From contig NZ_BTTW01000001.1 of NCBI RefSeq assembly GCF_036245865.1, positions 310,001 through 374,000 on the forward strand: 64,000 bases of DNA. Reading direction: 5' to 3'. The translations under genes and the position numbers were made by a program. The notes below the pieces were generated by a model that saw nothing but the letters and a program-made list of their open reading frames with translations, ran no database searches and was not told the origin of the DNA. Shown here piece after piece: positions 7,759 to 16,735 of the stretch. Within the stretch, counting starts at the first letter, position 1, and every line of letters starts with the position of its first letter. This stretch comes from Corallococcus caeni (GTDB lineage Bacteria; Myxococcota; Myxococcia; Myxococcales; Myxococcaceae).

Positions 7759-9347
7759 GCGCGGACACCGCACCCTCGTGGGTTCGCGCCCACGCAGCGG
7801 CGACTCCGGATGTAGCGGCGGTGGACTCTCCGTGGGCGCGGCTCACCTACGCCCAGCTTGAAGCGCGGATGCTGGCGCTCGCGGGGCACCTGCGCGCTTC
7901 GGGCGTGGAGCCCGGGGCTCGGGTCCTCATCGCCCTGCCACTGGGCTGCGCGGCCGCCGTCGCGGGGCTTGCGGTGCAGGCCCTGGGGGCCTGCGCCGTG
8001 GAGCTGGACCGTGAGACGGGCGCGGATTCGATGGCCAGCATCCTCGCGCAGACGGGTGCCCGCCACGCGGTCATCTTCGGTCAGGACGCACGGCGCTGGA
8101 CGGGCCGCTCCCAGCTCGGCCACTTCTTCGTCGTGCACGGCTCCCGTCCGCCGGAGCGGATGCTCGGGCTGCTGAAGCCGGCCGCCTGTACGTGGCTCCA
8201 GGAGGACGGCGCGGTGGATCCGGAGGCCGGTGCCACTCCGCTCGCCGCCCTGCCCTCCCTGGCCCCGGAGGCTCCCGCGTCCATCGTCTACACGTCCGGC
8301 AGCACGGGCACGCCCCGCGGCGTCGTGCAGACGTTCGCCAACATCGCGGCGAACACGCGCTCCATCGTGGAGTACCTGGGCCTCACGCCGCGCGACCGCG
8401 CCATGCTCATCCTCCCCCTGCACTACTGCTACGGGAAGAGCGTGCTCCAGACGCACCTGCTCGCGGGCGGCTCCGTGTTCCTGGATCCGCGCTTCATGTA
8501 CCCGCAGGTCGTGCTGGAGGCCATGGCCACCGAGGCGTGCACCGGCTTCGCGGGCGTGCCCCTCACCTTCGAGCTGCTGCGCCGCCAGGCCGCGCCGGAC
8601 TCGCTCGCGAACCTCAAGCTGCGCTACCTCACGCAGGCCGGCGGCGGCATGTCCCCGGACACCGTGCGCTGGACGCGCGAGGCCTTCCACCCGGCGGAGC
8701 TGTTCGTCATGTACGGCCAGACGGAGGCCACCGCGCGGCTCTCCTATCTGCCGCCCTCGCGCGCCACCGACAAGGCGGGCTCCATCGGCCAGGGCATCCC
8801 CGGCGTCACGCTGGCCGTGGTCGCGGACGACGGCACGCCGCTGCCCGACGGTGAAGTGGGCCAGCTCGTGGCGAAGGGCGCCAACGTCACCCCCGGCTAC
8901 CTCAACGCTCCGGACGACACCGCCGCCATCCTCCACGACGGCTGGCTGTGGACGGGCGACCTCGCGTGGCGCGACGCGGACGGCTTCTTCTTCCTCGTCG
9001 GCCGCGCGAAGGAGATCCTCAAGGTGGGCGGCCACCGGGTGAGCCCCGCGGAGATGGAGCACGTCCTCGCGCGCCACCCGGCCGTGCTGGAGGTCGCCGT
9101 GGTGGGCGTGCCGGACGACCTGGGCGGAGAGGCCGCGTGCGCCGCCGTGGTCCTCCAGCCGGGCGCCACCGCGAAGGAGGACGACCTCCGCCGCTTCTGC
9201 CGCGAAGCGCTCCCGGCGCACAAGGTGCCGCGCCACGTGCTGTTCACCGAAGCGCTCCCCCGCGGGCCCACCGGCAAGGTGCTCAAGGCCGACCTGCGCA
9301 CGCGCGTGCTGTCTTCACTCTCTTCCCCTGAATCGAGGTCGCCGTGA
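7755..9347 (+). CDS. AMP-binding acyl-CoA/acyl-ACP ligase
   Basis: A 530-residue ANL-superfamily adenylating enzyme: P-loop YTSGSTGTPRG at about 178-188, YGQTEAT at about 319, TGDLAWRD at about 400, and the C-terminal Lys motif PTGKVLKADL near 504-513. Start GTG 7755 overlaps the previous stop (GTGA), and the frame upstream of it is non-protein. It probably activates a carboxylic acid and loads it on the operon's ACP. A very similar trio (ACP, AMP ligase, amidotransferase) is known from exosortase A-associated loci, from memory. Its stop overlaps the next start. Confidence 0.85.
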   Translation: MSADTAPSWVRAHAAATPDVAAVDSPWARLTYAQLEARMLALAGHLRASGVEPGARVLIALPLGCAAAVAGLAVQALGACAVELDRETGADSMASILAQTGARHAVIFGQDARRWTGRSQLGHFFVVHGSRPPERMLGLLKPAACTWLQEDGAVDPEAGATPLAALPSLAPEAPASIVYTSGSTGTPRGVVQTFANIAANTRSIVEYLGLTPRDRAMLILPLHYCYGKSVLQTHLLAGGSVFLDPRFMYPQVVLEAMATEACTGFAGVPLTFELLRRQAAPDSLANLKLRYLTQAGGGMSPDTVRWTREAFHPAELFVMYGQTEATARLSYLPPSRATDKAGSIGQGIPGVTLAVVADDGTPLPDGEVGQLVAKGANVTPGYLNAPDDTAAILHDGWLWTGDLAWRDADGFFFLVGRAKEILKVGGHRVSPAEMEHVLARHPAVLEVAVVGVPDDLGGEAACAAVVLQPGATAKEDDLRRFCREALPAHKVPRHVLFTEALPRGPTGKVLKADLRTRVLSSLSSPESRSP

Positions 9348-10345
9348 CGATGAAGTTCTCCAAGCAGGTGCTGGAACTGGACTGGGAGGCCAAGGCCGCG
9401 TCGCTGTCCGACGGGCTCAAGGAGGCCGTCCTCAAGAAGCTGCGCAAGCGCGGGCTGGTGGTCGCCGTCTCCGGCGGCATCGACTCCGCGTGCGTCGCCG
9501 CGCTGGCGGTGCGGGCGCTGGGGCCGGACCGCGTCTTCGGCCTGCTCCTGCCGGAGCGCGACTCCAGCGGCCTGTCCTCGAAGCTGGGCCGCGAGCTCTG
9601 CGAGAAGCTGGGCATCCAGTACACGCTGCACGACATCGCGCCCGTGCTGGAGGCCGCCGGGTGCTATTCGCAGCGCGACGCGGCCGTGCGCTCCGTGTTC
9701 CCCGCGTTCCAGCCGGACATGAAGTGGAAGATCGTCATGCACGGCGACCGCCTCAACACGGACGCCCTCAACGTCTTCTACGTGGTGGTGCAGGTGGACG
9801 GGCAGGAGCAGCGCTTCCGCCTCACGCCCCAGGCCTACGTGCAGATTGTCGCCGCCACCAACTTCAAGCAGCGCGTGCGCAAGATGATGGAGTACTTCCA
9901 CGCGGACCGGCTGAACTTCGCCGCGTCCGGAACGCCCAACCGCCTGGAGTATGACCAGGGCTTCTTCGTGAAGCTGGGCGACGGCGCCGCGGACGTGAAG
10001 CCCATCGCCAGCCTCTACAAGACGCAGACGTACAAGCTCGCGCGGCACCTGGGCGTCATCGACGGCATCCTCAACCGCGAGCCCACCACGGACACGTTCA
10101 GCCTGGAGCAGTCGCAGGAGGACTTCTACTTCTCCGTGCACTACTCGCAGCTGGACCTCATCCTCTGGGCGAAGAACCACGGCGTCACGCCCGAGGAGGT
10201 CTCCCCGGAGATGGGCCTCACGCCCCAGCAGATCCAGCGCGTCTACGACGACATCGACCAGAAGCGCCGCACCACCGCGTACCTCCACGCGCAGCCGCTG
10301 CTGCTCGAAGAGGTCAGCGAGCTGAAGCCCTTCAAGATCTCCTGA
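9344..10345 (+). CDS. NAD-synthase-like PP-loop ATP pyrophosphatase
   Basis: 333 residues with the N-type ATP-pyrophosphatase loop VAVSGGIDSAC at about 41-51 and further NadE-like segments (ASGTPNRLEYDQGFFVKLGDG, and a Lys-rich YKTQTYKLARHLG). It has no nitrilase-type glutaminase domain, so any ammonia must come from another protein, plausibly the AsnB-like enzyme three genes upstream. Start GTG 9344 overlaps the ligase stop (GTGA); ATG 9350 is an alternative. NadE itself makes NAD from deamido-NAD. Its operon context and long central insertion (about 95-150) suggest instead a dedicated amide-forming role. The true substrate is unknown. Confidence 0.7.
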   Translation: MTMKFSKQVLELDWEAKAASLSDGLKEAVLKKLRKRGLVVAVSGGIDSACVAALAVRALGPDRVFGLLLPERDSSGLSSKLGRELCEKLGIQYTLHDIAPVLEAAGCYSQRDAAVRSVFPAFQPDMKWKIVMHGDRLNTDALNVFYVVVQVDGQEQRFRLTPQAYVQIVAATNFKQRVRKMMEYFHADRLNFAASGTPNRLEYDQGFFVKLGDGAADVKPIASLYKTQTYKLARHLGVIDGILNREPTTDTFSLEQSQEDFYFSVHYSQLDLILWAKNHGVTPEEVSPEMGLTPQQIQRVYDDIDQKRRTTAYLHAQPLLLEEVSELKPFKIS

Positions 10346-10352
10346 AGCGGCC

Positions 10353-11411
10353 TCACCCGCCGCCGGAGCCTGGGGAACCGGACGCCGCGTCGATGGCGTC
10401 CGCGGCCTCCACCCGGAGGCGCTCCTCCGGGGTGAACGAGTCGAACAGCAGCCGCTGCACCGCGGCCTGACGCAAGGCCGCATCCGGCTCCGTGCGGCCC
10501 AGCGCCTCGCGCTTCGCGCGGAAGTCCGCCAGCCGCTGCTTCCACTGCGCGCGCTCCGCGTCCAGCGCCTCCAGCCGCTCGGTGGCCTCCGGCCCCACGG
10601 TGGACAGGCGGTGCTGGTGCAGGTCCTCCCGCGTCGCGCCCGCCGCCAATAGCTCCTGCTCCACGGCCTGCTGCCGCAACGGGCGCACGGCCTCCTCGCG
10701 GCTGGCGCGCACGTCCGGAGGAAGCCGCTCCTCCAGCTCGGCCATGCGCCGCTCGCGCTCCTCCTTCGTCAGCGACGCGTCCTTCATCAGCTTCAGCCGC
10801 TCCACGGCGACGGCGTCCACCGCCTCCTCCTTCCCGAAGAGGCCGTCGGCCGCGCCCGAGCCCAGGTGCTCCCGGCGCAGCTTGCGCAGGGCCTCCAGGC
10901 GCTCGGCGGTGTCCATGGGAACCGAGCCCTTCGACGCCAGCCCCCGGGCCGCTTCCAGATAGGACAGGTAGTCATCCAGCACCTGCACCGCTTCATCCAT
11001 GGCTGCGGGGGGCAGCTTCTTCGCCCGCAGCGCCGTCAGGATGCGCTCGCGGATGAGCGACGCGGGCTCCTCGCCGGTGGCGGACAGGTAGTAGTCGAAG
11101 AAGCGGCGCAGGTCCGCGCTCGGCACCAGGTGTCCGGACGCGTCCACGAGCACGGCGCCGTCCTCCTCCGTGTCCTGGAGCGAGCCGGGCAGCGGAGGCA
11201 GCGGCGCATCCGGAGCCGGCGTCGCCGTCACGGCGGCGCCGGGAACGGCGGAGGACGCCGCGCGCGGCGCGGGGCCTTGCGCGACGGGAACGGCGGACGG
11301 CGGGACAACGGGTCCGGGCACGTCCTCCGCCCGGACCTTCCACCACGAGAAGACGCCGGCACCCAGGAGGGCGCACAGCGCGACCACGAGAATGACGGCG
11401 CGGCTCTTCAT
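10353..11411 (-). CDS. Lipase-specific foldase (lipase chaperone, Lif/LimA)
   Basis: 352 residues. It has an N-terminal membrane anchor (about 5-22), a Pro/Ala-rich linker (about 30-75) and an all-helical charged domain. RRFFDYYLSATGE at 102-114 matches the Lif signature R-x-x-F-D-Y-x-L-S-A. Lif proteins fold family I.1/I.2 lipases in the periplasm before type II secretion. ATG 11411 is preferred to the upstream TTG 11426 because GGAG lies just before it. It follows the lipase by 20 bases, the classic lipase-foldase arrangement, so the partner assignment is strong. Confidence 0.85.
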   Translation of the reverse strand: MKSRAVILVVALCALLGAGVFSWWKVRAEDVPGPVVPPSAVPVAQGPAPRAASSAVPGAAVTATPAPDAPLPPLPGSLQDTEEDGAVLVDASGHLVPSADLRRFFDYYLSATGEEPASLIRERILTALRAKKLPPAAMDEAVQVLDDYLSYLEAARGLASKGSVPMDTAERLEALRKLRREHLGSGAADGLFGKEEAVDAVAVERLKLMKDASLTKEERERRMAELEERLPPDVRASREEAVRPLRQQAVEQELLAAGATREDLHQHRLSTVGPEATERLEALDAERAQWKQRLADFRAKREALGRTEPDAALRQAAVQRLLFDSFTPEERLRVEAADAIDAASGSPGSGGG

Positions 11412-11431
11412 GGCGGGGCGCTCCAACGGGA

Positions 11432-12358
11432 TTACAGGCCCGCGGTCTTCAGGCGGTTCGCCTGGTTGCGGAACACGGACACCGGGTTGGTGAAGAACGC
11501 GGTGAGGCCCAGCACCTGGTTGACCTCGTCCAGGTGGTTCATGTCGTAGTCGTCACGGATGACCGTGCCGAAGCGCGAGCTGCAGCGGCCCACGAGGCCG
11601 TCGTTGGACCCGCTGTAGAAGAAGGACGACAGCTTCAGGGCGTAGTCAGACGCGTCCAGGATGTTGGTGAAGGGATCCGTGCCGGACCAGGAGTAGTAGC
11701 GCTGGCCCTGGGCCCCCGTCGCCGCGCCGCTGCCGCAGGACGTGGTGGGGACGCCCGCGGGGAACTTCGCGGTGAACGCGGAGGTGCCCGTCTTGCTCAG
11801 CGCCGTCAGCGCGCCGATGGCGTCCTGCGGCTGCGTGTGGCCGGACAGCAGCCCCAGCACGGTGCCCAGGCTGTTGGCGAAGTACGCCAGCACGCCCTCC
11901 GTGAACGACCCGCCCTGGAGGTTGTTGCGCAGGTAGTCCGCCAGGTCCGCGCCCTTGTGCGGCGAGCCCACCGTCGTCACGGACGCCACCAGGTCCGGCC
12001 GCACCGCCGCCACGTAGCGCACGTCCAGGCCGCCGTGGCTGTGGCCAATCAGGTTCACCTTCTTCGCGCCCGAGCGCGCGAGCACGTCCTGCACCTGCGC
12101 CAGCAGCGCCTCGCCGCGCGCCTCCGTCGAATTGAACTGCGGAACGTGCGTGATGTAGACCTTCGCGCCGCCCGACTTCAGCGACGACTCGATGCCGTAG
12201 AAGTAGTCGAGCACGCCGAACAGCGAATCAAACCCCGCCATGCCGTGCGCCAGCACGATGGGGTACTTCGTCTGCGTGTACGTATCCGCGCGGGCAGGCT
12301 GCGCCCAGATGGCAAGAACCGCGACAGTCAGAACGAGGGTCCGGACGGCGTTTCGCAT
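11432..12358 (-). CDS. Secreted triacylglycerol lipase, family I (foldase-dependent)
   Basis: 308 residues with a signal peptide ending PARA at about residue 24, then TKYPIVLAHGMAGFD, the oxyanion strand of Pseudomonas/Burkholderia lipases. Catalytic Ser107 is in GHSHGG, Asp253 in SNDGLV and His275 in MNHLDEVN. Two cysteines (TTSCGS and GRCSS) could form the disulfide of this family. AGGAG lies 6 bases before ATG 12358. It hydrolyses long-chain triglycerides outside the cell, plausible for a predatory organism. Its foldase gene follows directly. Confidence 0.9.
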   Translation of the reverse strand: MRNAVRTLVLTVAVLAIWAQPARADTYTQTKYPIVLAHGMAGFDSLFGVLDYFYGIESSLKSGGAKVYITHVPQFNSTEARGEALLAQVQDVLARSGAKKVNLIGHSHGGLDVRYVAAVRPDLVASVTTVGSPHKGADLADYLRNNLQGGSFTEGVLAYFANSLGTVLGLLSGHTQPQDAIGALTALSKTGTSAFTAKFPAGVPTTSCGSGAATGAQGQRYYSWSGTDPFTNILDASDYALKLSSFFYSGSNDGLVGRCSSRFGTVIRDDYDMNHLDEVNQVLGLTAFFTNPVSVFRNQANRLKTAGL

Positions 12359-12571
12359 ACAGGCTCCTGTTGGGGGAGGACGGATCATCGAAGGGATTGA
12401 CCCGCGAATCAGCCCATAAAGCGAGACACTGATAAAAAGCAAGCCAACCTCAGAATTAACTGAAAAGCATGTCAGCTCTGGGGCAGGCAGCCCGCCCCAA
12501 CGCAACGCATCAAAATCTCAACACCCCGCGTCATGGTGGCAGCATGCGGGCCTTCTCAGAGGAGCACGCCC
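12359..12571. other. Divergent intergenic region between lipase and nucleotidyltransferase genes
   Basis: About 213 bases, visibly more AT-rich than the rest of the window (runs such as tgataaaaag and cataaagcg). It should contain the lipase promoter on the minus strand. I could not place convincing -35/-10 or sigma-54 elements, and no gene is apparent. Confidence 0.4.
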
Positions 12572-13357
12572 TTGGACACCGCCGCCTATCAGGCCTTCAC
12601 CACGGAATTGACGCGCAGGGTCGGCGCGGACGGCCGCTTCCGGGGGCTCGTGGCGCTGGGCTCGATGGCGGCGCGCGACTACCCGCCGGATGACTTCAGC
12701 GACCACGACTTCTTCGTCATCGCCTGGCCCGGACACGCTGAAACATTGAGACATGAGCGCGGCTGGCTGCCGGGCGCGGAGGACGTGGCGCTGGTGTTCC
12801 GGGAGACGGCGCACGGCCTCAAGGTGGTGTACCGGGACGGGCACCTGCTGGAGTTCGCGGTGTTCGACCTGGAGGAGCTGTCCTTCGCGCGCGTCAACCG
12901 CTACCGCGTGCTGCTGGACAAGGGCGGCGTGACGGAGCGCATGGACGCGCGGGCGCGGGACACCGCCGTGGAGCTCCAGCGCACGGCGCCGGACGACGCG
13001 TGGCTGTTCGGGCAATGGCTCACGCAGGTGCTGGTGGGCATGGGCCGCCACGCGCGCGGCGAGGGGCTCAGCGGACGCGCGCGGCTGGACGAAGCGGTGC
13101 GCCTGTTCTGCCTGCTGCTCGCGCGCCACGTGCCCGCGCCCCAGGCGTCGCTGCTGGACGGGTTGGATCCGGTGCGGCGCGTGGAGCGCGTGTATCCGCG
13201 GACCGGCGGAGAGCTGGCGCGTGCGTTGGAAGGCGATTCACCGGGCCTGGCGCGCACGCTCCTGCGGCTGGCGGAGCGCGAGCTGTCCCACGTGCCCGGC
13301 TTTCCGCGCGACGGGGTGGCCGCCGTGCGGGCGCGACTGGAAGCGCTGCACGGCTAG
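12572..13357 (+). CDS. Nucleotidyltransferase-superfamily protein of unknown substrate
   Basis: 261 residues from TTG 12572. ALGSMAARD followed by DFSDHDFFVI (Gly30-Ser31 and Asp44/Asp46) fits the GS-x(n)-DxD metal-binding signature of Pol beta-like nucleotidyltransferases such as aminoglycoside adenylyltransferases. The rest has no motif I recognise. ATG 12533 opens the frame earlier, but no ribosome-binding site precedes it, whereas GAGGAG lies 7 bases before TTG 12572. The gene stands alone and divergent from the lipase. A resistance role is only a guess. Confidence 0.6.
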   Translation: MDTAAYQAFTTELTRRVGADGRFRGLVALGSMAARDYPPDDFSDHDFFVIAWPGHAETLRHERGWLPGAEDVALVFRETAHGLKVVYRDGHLLEFAVFDLEELSFARVNRYRVLLDKGGVTERMDARARDTAVELQRTAPDDAWLFGQWLTQVLVGMGRHARGEGLSGRARLDEAVRLFCLLLARHVPAPQASLLDGLDPVRRVERVYPRTGGELARALEGDSPGLARTLLRLAERELSHVPGFPRDGVAAVRARLEALHG

Positions 13358-13368
13358 CGCGCGGCACC

Positions 13369-14121
13369 TCAGGCCCGGGCGGCGTCCTGTTCCCGGGCGT
13401 TGTGCGCGATGACGAGCACCTGCTCCGGGTGCGGCTGCTCGCGGGCCCACTCCAGGAGCGCGGTGAAGGGGTCCGGCGCGGGCGCGGCCGTGGCCAGGGG
13501 CAGGCGCGGCTGGTGTTCGAAGAACAGGTCCTCCGCCCCCAGGTTCTGGGCCTCCCACGTGCGCCAGCCGGGCAGCGGCTTGCCGGGCGCGGGCTGCAGG
13601 CCGGTGACGGTGAAGCCGCCGGCCGTGAAGGTGCGCGCCAGGCCGACGAGCGTCGCGCCCGTGCCGAAGCCGCACACCACGTGCTTCACCGTGGGGAAGC
13701 GCTCGCGCACCTGCGCGCGGAGCCCCGCCGCCCAGGCCTCCACGCACGACACCAGGGCCCGGTTGGTGAGCTGCCGGGGCCAGCACCAGCCGTCGCGCTC
13801 CAGCGCCATGGCCTGGTGGAACATGTCCGCCATGGAGCCCGCCTGGCGCACCTGCCCCTGAAAGCCATGCGCGCGCAGGTACGTCTCACCCGCCGCGTCC
13901 GTCACGGCCACCATGGGCAGGCCCCGCTCGCGGCCCAGGACGTCCAGCGCCAGCGCGCTCGACGCACCGGACAGTTCCACCAGCCCGCGCGAGCCCGGCG
14001 GCATCGCGGCCAGGTAGCGCGCGAAGGTGAGGTACTTGAGGCTGCCGGACGGCTGCGCCCCACCCCACAGCACCACCGGCCCGCCCGCACGCGGACGTGA
14101 CAGGGAAAACACTCCACGCAT
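13369..14121 (-). CDS. PLP-dependent fold-type II enzyme, ACC deaminase/D-cysteine desulfhydrase-like
   Basis: 250 residues. GSLKYL at about 26-31 gives Lys29 as the probable Schiff-base lysine. LVELSGASSALALDVLG resembles the substrate-binding loop (SGN-like) of fold-type II enzymes, and CGFGTGATLVGL is the phosphate-binding glycine loop. It is shorter than ACC deaminase or cysteine synthase (about 310-340), lacking an N-terminal segment. ATG 14121 was chosen because 48 further upstream codons look non-protein. It is divergent from lplA. The reaction is uncertain. Confidence 0.6.
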   Translation of the reverse strand: MRGVFSLSRPRAGGPVVLWGGAQPSGSLKYLTFARYLAAMPPGSRGLVELSGASSALALDVLGRERGLPMVAVTDAAGETYLRAHGFQGQVRQAGSMADMFHQAMALERDGWCWPRQLTNRALVSCVEAWAAGLRAQVRERFPTVKHVVCGFGTGATLVGLARTFTAGGFTVTGLQPAPGKPLPGWRTWEAQNLGAEDLFFEHQPRLPLATAAPAPDPFTALLEWAREQPHPEQVLVIAHNAREQDAARA

Positions 14122-14263
14122 GGTCGCCCCCTGGCGCGAACCGCCTTGCGCGCCCGACACGCCCCGGAGTCTTCCGGTGGGATGGCTCGCGAAACCATCG
14201 CCCCCGGGACGCGGGGGATGTCTCCCGGTGGACGGCGCACAAGCCCGGTTATGCTCCGCGCCC

Positions 14264-15292
14264 ATGTCTCAAGCCCCGCGCGTCCGCATCCTCCTGTCGG
14301 AGACCTACAACCCCTGGTTCAACCTCGCGACCGAGGACTGGATCTTCCGCGAGCTGGACCCCGCCACCCAGACGCTCTTCCTCTGGCGCAACGACAACAC
14401 CGTCGTCATCGGCCGCAACCAGAACCCATGGTCCGAGTGCAACCTCACGCGCATGGAGGAGGACAAGGTCTTCCTCGCGCGACGCACCAGCGGCGGCGGC
14501 GCGGTGTTCCACGACCTGGGCAACACCTGCTTCACGTTCCTGTCCGCGAAGGAGGGCTACAACAAGACGGCGAACGTCACCATCCTGCTGGACGCGCTGT
14601 CGCGGCTGGGCGTGAAGGCGCAGGCGTCCGGGCGCAACGACCTGGTGATTCCGCTGGAGGACGGGCCCCGGAAGATCAGCGGCAGCGCGTACCGCGAGAC
14701 GAAGGACCGCGCCTTCCACCACGGCACGTTCCTCATCCACGCCAACCTGTCGCGGCTGGCCAACTACCTCACGCCGCACCCGAAGAAGCTGGAGTCCAAG
14801 GGCAGCGCGTCGGTGCGCTCGCGCGTCATGAACATCCGCGACCTCCAGCCGGAGGCCTCTCATGAGGCGCTGGTGAAGGCGATGATGGGCGCCTTCTGCG
14901 ACTTCCACGGGGGCACCGCGGAGCCGCAGCTGCTGGAGCCCTCGTTCCTGGAGAGCCAGCCGTCGCTCAAGCGCACCTTCGAGCACTACGCGTCGTGGGA
15001 CTGGCGCTTCGGCAACGCGCCCCGCTTCAGCCACCAGATGGTGGAGTACCTGTCGTGGGGCTTCTTCGAGGTCCACGTCGACGCGGAGAACGGACACGTC
15101 ACCCGCGCGCAGGTCTTCTCGGACGCGCTCTACCCGGACCTCGTGCAGGACCTGCAGACGGCGCTCACCGGCAAGCCCCACAGCCGCAACGGGATGCAGC
15201 AGGCCGTCGCGGAGGTCCGCGCCCGTCACCCCTCGCAGGAGCGCGAGCTGGGAGAGCTGGAGACGTGGCTGATGGGCCAGGTCGAGGTCTGA
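14264..15292 (+). CDS. lplA: Lipoate-protein ligase A family
   Basis: 342 residues. The N-terminal catalytic domain has RRTSGGGAVFHD at 73-84, the lipoyl-AMP binding loop, and GRNDLVIPLEDGPRKISGSAYRE with the conserved Lys near 137. A C-terminal accessory domain (about 250-342) contains WDWRFGNAPRF. The enzyme activates lipoate with ATP and attaches it to E2 and GcvH proteins. ATG 14264 is the start: sequence upstream in the same frame overlaps the divergent gene's promoter region and is not protein-like. Confidence 0.9.
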   Translation: MSQAPRVRILLSETYNPWFNLATEDWIFRELDPATQTLFLWRNDNTVVIGRNQNPWSECNLTRMEEDKVFLARRTSGGGAVFHDLGNTCFTFLSAKEGYNKTANVTILLDALSRLGVKAQASGRNDLVIPLEDGPRKISGSAYRETKDRAFHHGTFLIHANLSRLANYLTPHPKKLESKGSASVRSRVMNIRDLQPEASHEALVKAMMGAFCDFHGGTAEPQLLEPSFLESQPSLKRTFEHYASWDWRFGNAPRFSHQMVEYLSWGFFEVHVDAENGHVTRAQVFSDALYPDLVQDLQTALTGKPHSRNGMQQAVAEVRARHPSQERELGELETWLMGQVEV

Positions 15293-15317
15293 CCCGGCCC
15301 ATCCGCCGTCACTTCAC

Positions 15318-16619
15318 TCAGCGGTGGCCACCGCCGTGGCCGCCACCGTGGCCGCCGCCGGAGCCGCCGCTCCAACCGCCGCCGTTCCCGCCGCCGCGGC
15401 TGGAGCCGTGGGACGAACCGCCGCCACGGCCGGAGCCGCCGCCCCAGCCTCCACCGCCGCCGCCATGGCTGCTGGAGGAGCCGCCGCTGGTCTGACGGAC
15501 GCTGCCGCCGCCCCAACCGCCGCTGCCGCTGGACGAGGAGCGCCCACCGCCGCCCGACGACGGACGGCCGCCGCCGGAATCACCACCCCAACCGCCGCTG
15601 GACTGGTGCGAGCCGCCGCTCGACCCGCGCCCGCCCGGAGGAGGACTCCGGGTGCCGCCCCAGCCGCCGCTGTTGTCGTTGTTCGACGCGTGGCTCCGGC
15701 CGCCGCCCTGCGGGCGATAGGGACCGGGACGGCTGTAGTTGCCCCGGCCGCCGTAGGACGGGCCGTTGTAGCGCCCGGGAGACGCGTCATGAGCGCGCGG
15801 GCCGTACCGGTACGGCCCCGGGCGGGAGTAGTGGTAGCCCGGGCGGTAGCGGCTGTGCCCGTAGCCGTAGTAGCGCCACGACACGCCCGGGTAGCGGTAC
15901 CACGAGCGCAGGAAGTAGTTCGGGCGGCCGAAGGACAGCGAGATGTGCGCGTGGCGGTAGACCGGGACGATGACTCGCACCGAGCCGTTCCAGCCCCAGC
16001 CGCCGCCCACGAACACCCACGACGGCCCGCGGCGCACCCAGTGCGGCGACACGAACACCAGGCCCGGACGCGGCGGCTCCATCCAGGTGCCGGAGATCCA
16101 CTCGTAGCCGTTGGCGCCCCAGTACCAGTAGCCCGGCGCCCACGTGTAGTCCGGAGCCGGCGCGGGGGGCGGCGCCTCCACGCGCAGGGCCGGAGGCGCC
16201 TGGGTGGCCGTCACGTCCTCGCTGGCGACCTCCACGGGGATCTCCACCTCGGTGGAGCCCTCCCGCGCCCAGCCGCCGGACACCCAGCGCCAGACGTCGT
16301 CGTCCTGCGCCCAGTAGCCGTTGACGTACTGGTAGCCGGGCATGCGCTCCACCCAGCCGCCGGACTTGAACTGCCAGCTGTCGCCGTCCCAGTACCAGTG
16401 CCCGGACGTCCACACCGCGCCGGCATAGGGCCGAGGGGTCGGCGACTCGGCGGGAAGGTCGGGGGGCGGAGAGGGCGCGATGGGCCCGGAGTCATCCGCG
16501 TTGGACTGCTGCTCGTATCCGTCATCACCCCAGTCATCCGCGGCGACCGGCGAGGTCTGCGCGAACGCACCCTGGGTGGCCAGGCCGACAATCACACCAA
16601 CCCACCATCGAGAACCCAT
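15318..16619 (-). CDS. YXWGXW-repeat protein with Gly/Ser-rich C-terminal tail
   Basis: 433 residues. A signal peptide covers about 1-20 (WWVGVIVGLATQGAFAQ). Four or more Trp/Tyr repeats (GHWYWDGDSWQF, GYQYVNGYWAQDDDVWRWV, APGYWYWGANGYEWISGTW) run to about 210. A Tyr/Arg/Pro-rich stretch (about 225-290) follows, then a low-complexity Gly/Ser/Trp tail of about 130 residues ending in GGGH units. YXWGXW proteins are exported and poorly characterised. ATG 16619 has GGAGAAGAA upstream. The tail resembles adhesive or matrix-like glycine-rich proteins. Function unknown; it sits divergent from a two-component system. Confidence 0.75.
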   Translation of the reverse strand: MGSRWWVGVIVGLATQGAFAQTSPVAADDWGDDGYEQQSNADDSGPIAPSPPPDLPAESPTPRPYAGAVWTSGHWYWDGDSWQFKSGGWVERMPGYQYVNGYWAQDDDVWRWVSGGWAREGSTEVEIPVEVASEDVTATQAPPALRVEAPPPAPAPDYTWAPGYWYWGANGYEWISGTWMEPPRPGLVFVSPHWVRRGPSWVFVGGGWGWNGSVRVIVPVYRHAHISLSFGRPNYFLRSWYRYPGVSWRYYGYGHSRYRPGYHYSRPGPYRYGPRAHDASPGRYNGPSYGGRGNYSRPGPYRPQGGGRSHASNNDNSGGWGGTRSPPPGGRGSSGGSHQSSGGWGGDSGGGRPSSGGGGRSSSSGSGGWGGGSVRQTSGGSSSSHGGGGGGWGGGSGRGGGSSHGSSRGGGNGGGWSGGSGGGHGGGHGGGHR

Positions 16620-16735
16620 GACTTCTTCTCCGATCTCCAGACCCCCGAGGGGACGCCGGCCACCCACACTTTATTCACCCTGGAGGCTCCAGGCCCGCAA
16701 TCCTGTCGACACTGCTACAGTCCGGCGGGACGCGA

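Noticed and set aside
5680..7773. Minus-strand open frame of about 700 codons
   Set aside because: Antisense shadow of the asparagine-synthase-type gene, with His/Arg-rich non-protein composition.
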